From the NCBI GenBank assembly GCA_002422725.1, contig DITE01000115.1, positions 1 through 19,088 on the forward strand: DNA of 19,088 bases, written 5' to 3'. Made by a program: the position numbers and the translations under genes. Source of the DNA: Bacteroidales bacterium UBA6192 (GTDB lineage Bacteria; Bacteroidota; Bacteroidia; Bacteroidales; F082). This document shows positions 1-8,519 of the stretch, in pieces. How positions within the stretch are numbered: position 1 is the first letter of the stretch; each line of letters starts with the position of its first letter. The notes beneath the pieces are model-generated. The model ran no database searches. It was given only the letters and a program-made list of their open reading frames with translations, and was not told the DNA's origin.

Positions 1-540
1 GGCGGTCCAAGGGTGTTTATTTCGCAGCTCATAACGGCTGATTTTAGCCCATTTCTACAAAAGACTGTAAAGGAAATTGTTGACAAAATTCCAGCTGATA
101 TTTTGAAATCAGACGAGTTGATTTATAGCGGATGTGTTTGGGGAACCCCTTCTTACGAGGTTTACGAAAAACTCCGGATTGAATCGGAGTATGCTGCATG
201 GCTTTATGTTAACGGGTTTATGGCCAACCATTTCACTGTGAGTGTGAATGGATTAAAGAAACATGATACAGTTGAGAAAGTAAATCAGTTACTGAAGAAC
301 AATGGATTCAGAATCAATGATTCGGGTGGTGAAATTAAAGGGACTCCGGCTGAGCTTCTCGAACAATCGAGCATTCGTTCGGAAATGATTCAGGTGGAAT
401 TTATTGAAGGAACAAAGGAAATACCAGGCTGCTATTATGAGTTTGCCAAAAGGTATCCCGATTCGGACGGAAAACTATATTCCGGTTTTATCGCAAAATC
501 AGCAGATAAGATTTTTGAGAGCACTGATAAAGTATCGTGA
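1..540 (+). CDS. DUF1338 protein, 2-oxoadipate dioxygenase/decarboxylase family (5' end outside window)
   Basis: The reading frame is open from base 1, so the gene starts upstream; the GTG at 13 is internal (the codons before it read Gly-Gly-Pro-Arg). About 179 C-terminal residues are present; as I recall, Bacteroidota members are roughly 300 long. Seen: the segment NHFTVSVN (His at window residue 77) and YYEFAKRYP (Glu at residue 147), which correspond to two of the three metal ligands of the HglS/YdcJ fold; also SGGEIKGTP and a SADKIFEST end. The family member HglS is a non-haem Fe(II) enzyme that converts 2-oxoadipate to D-2-hydroxyglutarate with loss of CO2 in lysine catabolism. The first His ligand lies outside the window. 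The YdiJ-type gene two positions downstream would consume the product, which supports this role. Family assignment is firm; the substrate is inferred from the family and neighbour. Confidence 0.82.
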   Translation, partial: GGPRVFISQLITADFSPFLQKTVKEIVDKIPADILKSDELIYSGCVWGTPSYEVYEKLRIESEYAAWLYVNGFMANHFTVSVNGLKKHDTVEKVNQLLKNNGFRINDSGGEIKGTPAELLEQSSIRSEMIQVEFIEGTKEIPGCYYEFAKRYPDSDGKLYSGFIAKSADKIFESTDKVS

Positions 541-571
541 AGCATAAACAGTTTTCTGAAAACAGATTTTC

Positions 572-617
572 TTAGCACATATGCTAAACATTTGTATATT
601 TGTGTCGTTTTTTAGCA
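572..617 (+). promoter_or_regulatory. TTAGCA operator-like repeat upstream of the ATPase gene
   Basis: A 16-bp near-perfect palindrome, TTAGCACATATGCTAA (572-587), has 6-bp arms TTAGCA/TGCTAA. A third copy of the half site, TTAGCA followed by TATAA, lies at 612-617, exactly 40 bp after the first. The two elements bracket a -7 promoter box, so one lies in the spacer/-33 region and the other at about the transcription start. This is a good arrangement for repression or autoregulation; the binding protein is unknown. Confidence 0.5.
595..602 (+). promoter_or_regulatory. Bacteroidota -7 promoter element (TATATTTG)
   Basis: TATATTTG matches TAnnTTTG, the -7 consensus of the Bacteroidota primary sigma factor. 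Transcription would start near 609, leaving a leader of about 30 nt before the ATG at 640. I see no clear -33 TTTG at the expected distance; the T-rich run at 567-570 is a weak candidate. The promoter would serve the ATPase gene and, by read-through, the oxidoreductase gene. Confidence 0.5.
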
Positions 618-639
618 TATAAACTACAGAAATACAGTA

Positions 640-1845
640 ATGGATAACGAAATCATCCCACGCAAGCTATACTTTGACCGCATAAACCCTTTTGTTGGCA
701 AGCAGCTAATAAAGGTGCTGACCGGCCAAAGGCGTGTGGGCAAATCATTCATTTTGAAGCAGTTGATGCAGGAAGCCGAAGCAAACAATCCGGAAGCCAA
801 CATCATCTATATCAATAAGGAAGATTTACAGTTTGCGCACATCAAAACTGCTGATGACCTGAACCGCCATGTTCTGGAACAAACACGCGAGAGCAAGAAA
901 AACAACATTTATATTGATGAAATACAAGAAATTGAAAACTTTGAATACGCCCTTAGGAGCTTGCTGCTAAACCCCGTTTACGACATTTATTGCACAGGCA
1001 GCAATGCCAACATATTGTCGGGCGAGTTGGCCACACACCTTTCAGGAAGGCATATTGAATTCAGGATTAATAGCTTGTCATTTAATGAATTCCTTGAATT
1101 TCACAATTTGCCAAACGAGCGTCAATCCATGATGCAATATATCAGGTTTGGAGGGCTTCCATACCTGAAACACCTGCCGCTTGACGAAGAAATCATTTTC
1201 AACTATCTGAAGGGGATTTACAATACAATCATGTTTCGCGATGTGATTATGCGCTTTGACATCAGGAACACCGCTTTTCTGGAAAACCTGGCGGTTTTTT
1301 TGGCTGATAATATCGGACAACAGTTCTCAGCTAATAAAATCAGTGCCTACCTAAAATCACAACGCACTGCCATTGCTGCCTCACAAGTGATTCAATATCT
1401 CAATCACCTTGCCAACGCCTTCCTGGTGCATCGTGTGCCGCGTTATGATATCGTCGGCAAGCGCATTTTCGAAATAGGCGAAAAGTTCTATTTCGAAGAT
1501 ATAGGCATTCGTAATGCGCTCATTAGTTATAAGCTGGCAGATATTGGCAAAATTATGGAAAACGTTGTTTTTCACCACCTTAAATGTCATGAATTTGATG
1601 TACAGGTAGGCCAAACAGGTAACAATGAAATTGATTTTATTGCCAGTAAGAAGGGTGAACTTATATATGTGCAGGTTTGTTACCTGTTGCAAGATGACAA
1701 AACAATTGCCCGCGAATTTGGAAACCTGGAGAAAATTCAGGACAACTACCCCAAAATTGTAGTATCGATGGATGATTTTCAGGGCAATACGCACAGAGGC
1801 ATCCAGCATTACAATTTATTGGATTTTTTAAACTATGAATTATAA
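640..1845 (+). CDS. AAA ATPase of the AAA_14/DUF4143 type
   Basis: A 401-residue cytoplasmic ATP-binding protein. Seen: Walker A GQRRVGKS (residues 29-36), Walker B NIYIDEIQEI (D93, E94), and a CTGSNANIL sensor-like segment with HLSGRHIEF after it. A C-terminal part around residues 300-380 has the spacing of a decayed PD-(D/E)XK nuclease fold: EIDFIA, then YVQVCY, where Gln and Cys sit at the usual Glu and Lys positions. Such ATPases are abundant in Bacteroidota and archaea, often in several copies per genome, and their cellular role is unsettled. The gene has its own promoter and operator-like repeat, and ends 9 bp before the oxidoreductase gene. It separates two genes that fit one pathway, so it may have arrived later as a selfish or accessory cassette. 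Family confident; function unknown. Confidence 0.85.
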   Translation: MDNEIIPRKLYFDRINPFVGKQLIKVLTGQRRVGKSFILKQLMQEAEANNPEANIIYINKEDLQFAHIKTADDLNRHVLEQTRESKKNNIYIDEIQEIENFEYALRSLLLNPVYDIYCTGSNANILSGELATHLSGRHIEFRINSLSFNEFLEFHNLPNERQSMMQYIRFGGLPYLKHLPLDEEIIFNYLKGIYNTIMFRDVIMRFDIRNTAFLENLAVFLADNIGQQFSANKISAYLKSQRTAIAASQVIQYLNHLANAFLVHRVPRYDIVGKRIFEIGEKFYFEDIGIRNALISYKLADIGKIMENVVFHHLKCHEFDVQVGQTGNNEIDFIASKKGELIYVQVCYLLQDDKTIAREFGNLEKIQDNYPKIVVSMDDFQGNTHRGIQHYNLLDFLNYEL

Positions 1846-1854
1846 AAAGCAATA

Positions 1855-4794
1855 ATGAGGGAATCAGCCATTTATAAAAAGCTTAACGATATTAAAGACA
1901 CTTTTTTAGGTGATATTTATATTGATGAAGCCACACGCCTGATATACGCCACTGATGCTTCAGCATATCGTGAAAAGCCCCTTGCTGTGGTTATTCCCCG
2001 GAATGACGATGATATCCGTATGATTATCAATGCTGCATGCGAAACAAAATTTTCACTGATTCCGCGTGCTGCAGGAACTTCATTGGCAGGGCAGGTTGTT
2101 GGAAATGGCGTAATCGTTGATGTATCAAGATATATGACTTCCATTCTTGAGCTGAATGTTGAAGAAAAATGGGTAAGGGTTCAGCCCGGTGTTATTTTAA
2201 ATGAATTAAATAAGTTTCTGCAGCCACACGGACTCTTTTTTGGACCGGAAACTTCCACAGCAAACCGCTGCATGATGGGTGGAATGCTTGGAAATAACGC
2301 ATGTGGGGCGCATAGCCTGGTCTACGGAAGTACCCGCGATCATACCCTCGAAGTGAAAACTCTATTGAGTGATGGCCATGAAGCCATTTTTGGAGAATTA
2401 TCGTTAGAGCAATTCCATGACAAATGCAAGCTTCAAAACAGAGAAGGGGAAGTCTACCGCAACATCAGGGATATACTATCCAATCCAGTTAACCAGGAAC
2501 AAATTAAGTTGGAATACCCCGATTTAAGCCTCGAAAGACGCAATACCGGCTATGCTATTGACCTGTTGCTGGAAACAGAACCATTCTCAAAAACAAGTAA
2601 AAAATTCAATTTCAGTAAATTGCTGTCTGGATCCGAAGGCACGCTGGCATTCACAACAGAAATCAAATTTAACCTTGTACCCCTCCCACCCTCAGCCAAA
2701 GCACTGGTTTGCATACATTTCGAAACAATCCGACAGTCACTTGAAGCAAATCTTATAGCATTGACTTTTAAGCCTGTATCGGTCGAATTGATGGATAAAA
2801 CGATCATGGATCTCACAAAAGAGAACATCGAGCAGCGCAAAAACAGGTTTTTTGTGCAGGGAGATCCCGGAGCCATCCTGATTGTTGAATTTGCCGAAGA
2901 AAGTTTCAATCTGGTGGATGAAAAAGTGTCGGCCATGGAAAAAGCCATGCGCGAAGCCGGCTTCGGATATTATTTTCCGGTGGTAAAAGGCCCTGATATG
3001 AACAAGGTATGGGATTTGCGGAAAGCAGGTCTGGGAGTGCTAAACAATATGCCCGGTGATGCCAAACCTGTGCCGATAATTGAGGATACGGCCGTCAACC
3101 CGGCTGTGCTTCCTGAGTATATTGTTGAATTTGATGCAATGTTGGCAAAATACGGCAAAAGCTGTGTGTACTATGCCCATATCGCCACTGGTGAACTTCA
3201 CCTCAGGCCTGTCTTAAACCTCAAAGATCCGGGTGATGTAGAACTATTCTATACAATCGCCAGAGAAACTGCACTGTTGGTAAAGAAGTATAAAGGCTCA
3301 CTGAGTGGCGAGCATGGTGATGGCCGCCTCAGAGGGGAGTTTATTCCACTCATGATTGGCGAACATAACTATCAGCTCCTCAAGCAAATAAAGCAAGCAT
3401 GGGATCCAGAGAATATTTTCAATCCCAATAAGATTGTTGATACACCCAGGATGAATACATCGCTTCGTTACTCTCCCGGTAAGCAAAATAGAGAAATCAA
3501 AACAATATTTGACTTTTCACATGATCAGGGAATACTGAGGGCGGCAGAAAAGTGCAATGGTTCAGCTGATTGCCGTAAAACCGAAATCAGCGGAGGAACT
3601 ATGTGTCCGAGTTATATGGCTACCAGAAATGAGAAACACACAACAAGAGCCAGAGCCAATATTTTACGCGAATTTCTAACAAATTCTGAAAAGCTCAATC
3701 CTTTTGACCATCACGAGGTTTATGAGGTAATGGATCTTTGTCTTTCCTGTAAAGCCTGTAAATCAGAGTGTCCAAGCTCAGTTGATGTTACGAAGTTAAA
3801 GGCAGAATTTCTACAACATTATTACGATACCAATGGAGTGCCATTTCGATCGCGCTTGATCGCAAATATTTCTTCAATCAATAAGTTAGGTAGTGTTTTC
3901 CCTTCATTGACGAATTTTTTCATGTCCAATAAGCTGATCGCTCCACTGCTCATGAAATCAATAGGTTTTGAGCCCGGTCGGAGTATGCCCCTATTGTACA
4001 AAACCACCCTTGAAAAATGGTTCAATAAGCATCTCAAAAGCCAACAAGGACAATACCCAAGCGGGAAAGTATTCCTGTTCAACGACGAGTTTACACGATT
4101 CAACGACACCGAAATCGGCATTAAAGCTATATTGCTGCTCAACAGATTGGGCTATGAAGTTATCATCCCAAACCATCTGGTAAGCGGGCGTACCTTCCTG
4201 AGCAAAGGACTTTTGCGTAAAGCCAAAAAGATTGTAAACCAAAATATTCGTTTGCTTAAACAGATGGATGGGCCGATCATTGGCATCGAACCTTCTGCTA
4301 TTTTAAGTTTTCGTGATGAATACCCCGAACTCGCTGATCAGGAATTGGTGATTGACGCGAAAAAACTAGCTGAAAGAACATTCACCATTGAAGAGTTTAT
4401 TTGCCAGGAATTCGATGCAGGAAAGATCACACAGGATCAATTCACTTTGGATCCTACAGAAATTCTTTATCACGGTCATTGCCAGCAAAAAGCCATTGCA
4501 TCAACAGCACAGGCATTGAAAATACTCGCTATCCCTAAAGCTTATACAGCGAAAGAAATTCCATCAGGCTGCTGTGGGATGGCCGGCTCATTTGGCTACG
4601 AAAAAGAACACTATGATGTTTCGATGAAAGTTGGCGAGTTGGTGCTATTTCCAGCTGTTCGGAAGGCAAACGAATCAACGTTGATTGTTGCTTCAGGCAC
4701 CTCATGCCGACACCAGATCAAAGATGGTACTGGCAAAAAAGCCCTGCATCCGGTTGAGGTTTTGTATAATGCTCTGAAACAGATTAATCCTTAG
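1855..4794 (+). CDS. FAD/Fe-S/CCG-domain oxidoreductase, YdiJ-type D-2-hydroxyglutarate (or D-lactate) dehydrogenase
   Basis: A 979-residue fusion of a GlcD-like flavoprotein with a GlpC/GlcF-like iron-sulfur protein, similar in size to E. coli YdiJ. Domains in order: PCMH-type FAD-binding domain (AAGTSLAGQ near residue 71, then GMLGNNACGAHS); FAD-oxidase C domain with the active-site region GEHGDGRLRG (H487); two Fe-S ligand sets, C567/C573/C584-P and C629-C632-C635-C639-P; and C-terminal CCG domains with H873/C876, C906-C907-G908 and C951. The first CCG repeat has no cysteine pair (VSGR at 776-779). Family members oxidise D-2-hydroxy acids and pass electrons to the respiratory chain at the inner membrane face. 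The nearby DUF1338 gene makes D-2-hydroxyglutarate the best substrate guess; D-lactate remains possible. The ATG at 1855 follows the ATPase stop by 9 bp, so the two are probably cotranscribed. Confidence 0.85.
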   Translation: MRESAIYKKLNDIKDTFLGDIYIDEATRLIYATDASAYREKPLAVVIPRNDDDIRMIINAACETKFSLIPRAAGTSLAGQVVGNGVIVDVSRYMTSILELNVEEKWVRVQPGVILNELNKFLQPHGLFFGPETSTANRCMMGGMLGNNACGAHSLVYGSTRDHTLEVKTLLSDGHEAIFGELSLEQFHDKCKLQNREGEVYRNIRDILSNPVNQEQIKLEYPDLSLERRNTGYAIDLLLETEPFSKTSKKFNFSKLLSGSEGTLAFTTEIKFNLVPLPPSAKALVCIHFETIRQSLEANLIALTFKPVSVELMDKTIMDLTKENIEQRKNRFFVQGDPGAILIVEFAEESFNLVDEKVSAMEKAMREAGFGYYFPVVKGPDMNKVWDLRKAGLGVLNNMPGDAKPVPIIEDTAVNPAVLPEYIVEFDAMLAKYGKSCVYYAHIATGELHLRPVLNLKDPGDVELFYTIARETALLVKKYKGSLSGEHGDGRLRGEFIPLMIGEHNYQLLKQIKQAWDPENIFNPNKIVDTPRMNTSLRYSPGKQNREIKTIFDFSHDQGILRAAEKCNGSADCRKTEISGGTMCPSYMATRNEKHTTRARANILREFLTNSEKLNPFDHHEVYEVMDLCLSCKACKSECPSSVDVTKLKAEFLQHYYDTNGVPFRSRLIANISSINKLGSVFPSLTNFFMSNKLIAPLLMKSIGFEPGRSMPLLYKTTLEKWFNKHLKSQQGQYPSGKVFLFNDEFTRFNDTEIGIKAILLLNRLGYEVIIPNHLVSGRTFLSKGLLRKAKKIVNQNIRLLKQMDGPIIGIEPSAILSFRDEYPELADQELVIDAKKLAERTFTIEEFICQEFDAGKITQDQFTLDPTEILYHGHCQQKAIASTAQALKILAIPKAYTAKEIPSGCCGMAGSFGYEKEHYDVSMKVGELVLFPAVRKANESTLIVASGTSCRHQIKDGTGKKALHPVEVLYNALKQINP

Positions 4795-4817
4795 AAATGA
4801 GAACCCACAAATTATTT

Positions 4818-6467
4818 CTAATCACCAAACACTTTTTCACCTTGAATGAATAGCATACGAACCTTAATATCAGGTAACTCTGATTCATTTGCGGTCATGA
4901 TATCTTGCCCCAGCACAACAAAATCGGCCTGTTTTCCCACTTCAATACTTCCTTTAAATGATTCTTCAAAAGCTCCTTTTGCCGGCCAGAGGGTTATTGA
5001 CCGCAATGCATCCTCCCTGCTCAGGGCGTTTTCGGGTTGGAAACCATTTTCCGGATAGCCGCTCAGGTCTTTGCGGCTTATGGCTGCGTAAAATGTATAA
5101 AGTGGGGAGATGTTTTCTATCGGAAAGTCGGTTCCATTTACCAGCCAGCCATTTTGGTTTAACAATTCCTGCTGTGCATAAGCACTTTTCAGCCGCTCCT
5201 TTCCTAGCCTGGCTTCGGCCCAATACATATCCGAAGTGGCGTGTGTGCTTTGAATAGAAGGTATGATGCTATATCTGCCAAAAAGCTGAAAATCATCTGG
5301 GTGAACAAGCTGTGCATGTTCGATGCGCCAGCGCAGGTCGTTGGTGTCTTGAAGGAAAGATGCATATAAGTTCAGGACAAATCGGTTGGCCGAATCGCCT
5401 ATCGCATGCATGTTTACTGCAAAACCTGAATTGAAAGCCCTGGCACATACTTCTTCATAATATGCCCTTTCATGGAGTATCATTCCTGTTTGCCCCGGTT
5501 CATCTGAATAGGGTTCGATCAGTTTGGCACCACGCGATCCTAAAGCCCCATCAGCATATAACTTTACTGACCTGACTGTTAACCGCTCTTTGACCAATGG
5601 CCCTGCATTCATATATCTATCCATGCTCACCGTGTCGGGATTCAACATCACATTCAACTTCAGCTTCAAACTACCTGTAGTGTGCAACTCGTCAATAATA
5701 TCAATCGTTTCCGCTGATAGTCCGGCATCAGTTACTGAACTCAGGCCCACTTCAAAACAATTTTGCTGTGCCATGAATAAAGCCTTTATTTTTTCCTCAC
5801 GGCTTAATGAAGGTACCAATGCCTTGGCGGGCAAGTCGGCATTATCAATCAGCATTCCGGTAGGTTCGCCGTTTTGATCAACAATAACCTCCCCTCCTTT
5901 TATCCGGGTATTTTTGTCAATTCCAGCAGCTCTCAGCAAACTTTTGCTCACCAATGATGCATGACCGTCAATTCGAATAAGCAATATATTTTTACCCGGA
6001 AACTCCTTCTCTAACAACTGATTATCAGGAAACGACTGGTTAGCCCAGTCGTTTTGGTCCCATCCCCTGCCTAATATCCAGTCAGAGGGGAAAAGCGAAT
6101 GGTGCAATTTTAACCTGTCAATCACTTCTTCAAAACTCTTTGTTCCATTCAGATCAGCATATCGAACAAGGTTTTCACCATAGCCATAAAAATGACAATG
6201 ACCATCATTAAATCCCGGATATACAGCTAAGCCATTCAGGTCAATGATTCTATCCGACGTAAAATTTCCCTGAATTTCTTCATTGTCACCAATCCCAGCA
6301 AAATGACCGTTCTTAACCGCAAAAGCTTGCTTAATGGTGAACATGCTGTCAATGGTATAAACCCTGGCATTCAATACAATGTAGTCGGCTGTTTCTTTTT
6401 TGTGATCACATGCGGTTAGCAGAAAAATCATGATAAATACTGTATTAAGTATTAAATAGTTTTTCAT
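4818..6467 (-). CDS. YtcJ-like amidohydrolase, lipoprotein
   Basis: 549 residues when started at 6467. This start gives a clean SPII signal, MKNYLILNTVFIMIFLLTAC, with the lipid-anchored Cys at 20; an upstream ATG at 6524 would add 19 residues and bury the signal. Amidohydrolase_3/YtcJ features: NDGHCHFYG (metal ligands H90, H92), KLYADGALGSRG (K302), NMHAIGDSANR (H354), RIEHAQLVHPDD (H384) and NGTDFPIE (D447). The family hydrolyses amide or related C-N bonds in diverse small molecules; the substrate cannot be read from sequence. The start codon lies 23 bp inside the end of the ABC ATPase gene, so translation is probably coupled. A surface or periplasmic hydrolase in an importer operon could process the imported ligand, but this is inference. 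Confidence 0.85.
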   Translation of the reverse strand: MKNYLILNTVFIMIFLLTACDHKKETADYIVLNARVYTIDSMFTIKQAFAVKNGHFAGIGDNEEIQGNFTSDRIIDLNGLAVYPGFNDGHCHFYGYGENLVRYADLNGTKSFEEVIDRLKLHHSLFPSDWILGRGWDQNDWANQSFPDNQLLEKEFPGKNILLIRIDGHASLVSKSLLRAAGIDKNTRIKGGEVIVDQNGEPTGMLIDNADLPAKALVPSLSREEKIKALFMAQQNCFEVGLSSVTDAGLSAETIDIIDELHTTGSLKLKLNVMLNPDTVSMDRYMNAGPLVKERLTVRSVKLYADGALGSRGAKLIEPYSDEPGQTGMILHERAYYEEVCARAFNSGFAVNMHAIGDSANRFVLNLYASFLQDTNDLRWRIEHAQLVHPDDFQLFGRYSIIPSIQSTHATSDMYWAEARLGKERLKSAYAQQELLNQNGWLVNGTDFPIENISPLYTFYAAISRKDLSGYPENGFQPENALSREDALRSITLWPAKGAFEESFKGSIEVGKQADFVVLGQDIMTANESELPDIKVRMLFIQGEKVFGD

Positions 6468-7461
6468 TTTCAGACAGTTTAATAAGTAACTCTTCAAAAA
6501 TACTGGTTTTAAAAACAACATCACCGTTCATTCTGTATTCAAAATTTGATCCCTCAATAATAATCTGATTCTTACTACTTAATTTATAGCTTATTAATCG
6601 ACCTGTCCGGATCAGAGCGTGTCGTACCCAATGAGCCCTGAACCCGTCTCCGGCAACATAAAATCCTTCGGACGAATCAGATTCTCCCAGGTTACTGAGA
6701 TGCCCGGATTCCTGAAATATTGCATCTGTCCCAAAATACTGACTAATCAACCCATCTATCACCAATTGTTCAGGTATACCCTGAATTGCAGGCAAGTCCC
6801 TGCCTATCAGCCACAAATCATCAACAGTGCGCAAAAGCATTTCCAGGTCATGCGAACTGATCAGGATTGTTTTATGTTGTTCAATTGTCAGCTTTTTTAA
6901 CAGGAGCATCAATTCAATCTTGCTGGGATAATCGAGGTAAGCAGCTGGTTCATCAAGCAAAATCAAGGGCGTGTCTTGAGCCAATGCCTTGGCAATCATA
7001 ACCTTTTGCTTTTCACCATCGCTTAACTGGTTAAGCCTTCTCTGGCTCAGTTGCATAATACCAGTGCTCTCCATGGCATGATAACATATCTCAAAATCGG
7101 CTTTATCTAGTTTTCCCAGAAATCCGGTATAGGGATAACGCCCCATAGCCACCACGTCAATAACCTTCAGATAAGGATCATCAATAGTCTCGGTCAGCAC
7201 CACACTGATCAACCGTGCGCGATCTTTTAGTTTCAAATGGGAGGCATTGAAATTGTCAAAGAGCATCTCGCCGGAGAGTGGGATAAGCACTCCTGCCAAC
7301 GTTCGCAATAAAGTTGACTTTCCAGAACCATTTACCCCGATTAAACCTGTTATTGCAGCCCTTTTCAGTTGAAGATTAACCGGAGGCAATAAACTCACTG
7401 TTTTACTTTTTGACAGCCGATAGCCAATCTCAAGCGCTTTTATGTCGATCAGGCTGTTCAT
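6445..7461 (-). CDS. ABC transporter ATP-binding protein (iron complex/cobalamin type) with C-terminal extension
   Basis: 338 residues, about 80 longer than a typical FecE/BtuD protein. Seen: Walker A GVNGSGKST (42-50), signature LSDGEKQKV (146-154, a variant of LSGGQ), Walker B LILLDEP (D170, E171) and H-loop ISSHD (H204). At the Q-loop position the sequence is SVVLTETIDD, with no Gln; I recall similar VVLTE segments in Bacteroidota homologues. Residues from about 245 form an extra domain of unknown function. GRYPYTG (108-113) is typical of the iron-chelate importer ATPases. Its ATG overlaps the permease stop by 4 bp (ATGA). It energises the permease encoded upstream in the operon at the cytoplasmic face. 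Confidence 0.9.
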   Translation of the reverse strand: MNSLIDIKALEIGYRLSKSKTVSLLPPVNLQLKRAAITGLIGVNGSGKSTLLRTLAGVLIPLSGEMLFDNFNASHLKLKDRARLISVVLTETIDDPYLKVIDVVAMGRYPYTGFLGKLDKADFEICYHAMESTGIMQLSQRRLNQLSDGEKQKVMIAKALAQDTPLILLDEPAAYLDYPSKIELMLLLKKLTIEQHKTILISSHDLEMLLRTVDDLWLIGRDLPAIQGIPEQLVIDGLISQYFGTDAIFQESGHLSNLGESDSSEGFYVAGDGFRAHWVRHALIRTGRLISYKLSSKNQIIIEGSNFEYRMNGDVVFKTSIFEELLIKLSENEKLFNT

Positions 7462-8519
7462 GAATTGCTGCGGTAAATATCTTTTCTACGTATAATTATC
7501 CAAATAACCATTGGTGCTCCGATCAGTGAAGTTACAGCATTTATGGGCAAATTACCATCAAACCCCGGCAAACGTGCAATCCAGTTGCAGAACAATGCAA
7601 GTATTGCGCCGATTAAAACAACAGCGGGCAAAAGGATACTGTGCCCGGAAGTTTTGAAAAGATTTCGGGCAAAATGAGGCACGGCAAGTCCAATAAATGC
7701 CACAGGCCCGGCAAAAGCTGTTACTACCGCCGTCAGGAATCCGGCGATGAGCAACACTAACCATTGGTTTGTTTTTACTTTGAGACCGAGTCCGGATGCA
7801 TATTTTTCGCCGAGAAGCAACAGGTTCAAAGGCTTGACAAAAAGGAAGGATAAGAGAAGTGGGATGATCAAGGAAAAACCGAAAAACGGCAAAATTGAAT
7901 TGCTGACATTCGAAAAACTTCCCATTCCCCAAATAACAAAAGCATGAACATCGTCTTTCTGCCCATAATACTTTATTAAACCAACCAATGCACCGCCAAT
8001 ATAGGATATCATAATCCCGATAATCAGTAAACTGACAATATTTCCAATTCGGTTGCTTACTGCAAGGATCAGGAGCAAAACCAGAAAAGCACCAACCGAA
8101 GCCGCAACGATAAGTCCAACTGAACCCCAAACACCAGAAATCACAGCAACATTTCCACTTACCGATCCCAATACCATGAGCATTACAGCAACACCCAGAC
8201 TTGCTCCTGAACTTATACCCAGGATGGATGGGTCGGCCAAGGGATTACGGAACAGGGTCTGCATCAATAAACCTGCCACGGCAAGCCCTGCTCCGGATAA
8301 CATGGCGGTAATTGCCTGATTAAGCCGAAAATCTCCCACGATGATCTCATTCGCTGCTTTGAAAGTTCCGGAATCGCCAAAAAGTATGCTAAAAACTTCA
8401 TTAATCGGAATATATACTGATCCTGAAATCAGATTAAGCAAAAACAAACCAGCCAGAACCAATGATAAAATTATAAATGAACCTGGCTTTATCCAGTGTT
8501 TCCGCTGTTTATCCATCAT
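7458..8519 (-). CDS. FecCD/BtuC-family ABC permease
   Basis: 353 residues, highly hydrophobic, with about nine to ten predicted membrane segments starting at residue 13. Family landmarks include GLLMQTLFRNPLADPSILG near residue 85 with GASLGVAVML after it, GLAVPHFARNLF, and a C-terminal GANPLS-like region ending VTSLIGAPMVIWIII. This is the inner-membrane channel of type II importers for cobalamin, haem or ferric siderophores. A second in-frame ATG lies one codon downstream; either start gives nearly the same protein. The start overlaps the binding-protein stop by 4 bp. Substrate not determinable. Confidence 0.92.
   Translation of the reverse strand: MMDKQRKHWIKPGSFIILSLVLAGLFLLNLISGSVYIPINEVFSILFGDSGTFKAANEIIVGDFRLNQAITAMLSGAGLAVAGLLMQTLFRNPLADPSILGISSGASLGVAVMLMVLGSVSGNVAVISGVWGSVGLIVAASVGAFLVLLLILAVSNRIGNIVSLLIIGIMISYIGGALVGLIKYYGQKDDVHAFVIWGMGSFSNVSNSILPFFGFSLIIPLLLSFLFVKPLNLLLLGEKYASGLGLKVKTNQWLVLLIAGFLTAVVTAFAGPVAFIGLAVPHFARNLFKTSGHSILLPAVVLIGAILALFCNWIARLPGFDGNLPINAVTSLIGAPMVIWIIIRRKDIYRSNS

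Noticed and set aside
1381..1809. 142-codon open frame on the minus strand inside the ATPase gene
   Set aside because: It lies wholly antisense to a gene with clear ATPase motifs and shows no recognisable domain.
4795..4817. Possible terminator between convergent genes
   Set aside because: I could not find a stable stem followed by a T run in this 23-bp gap; the 17-bp gap at 15264 is likewise empty.
6468..6524. Upstream start for the amidohydrolase (19 extra residues)
   Set aside because: It would bury a clean lipoprotein signal; the ATG at 6467 begins that signal exactly.
7747..8319. Plus-strand open frames across the permease gene
   Set aside because: They are antisense to the clear FecCD permease and contain no domain signal.
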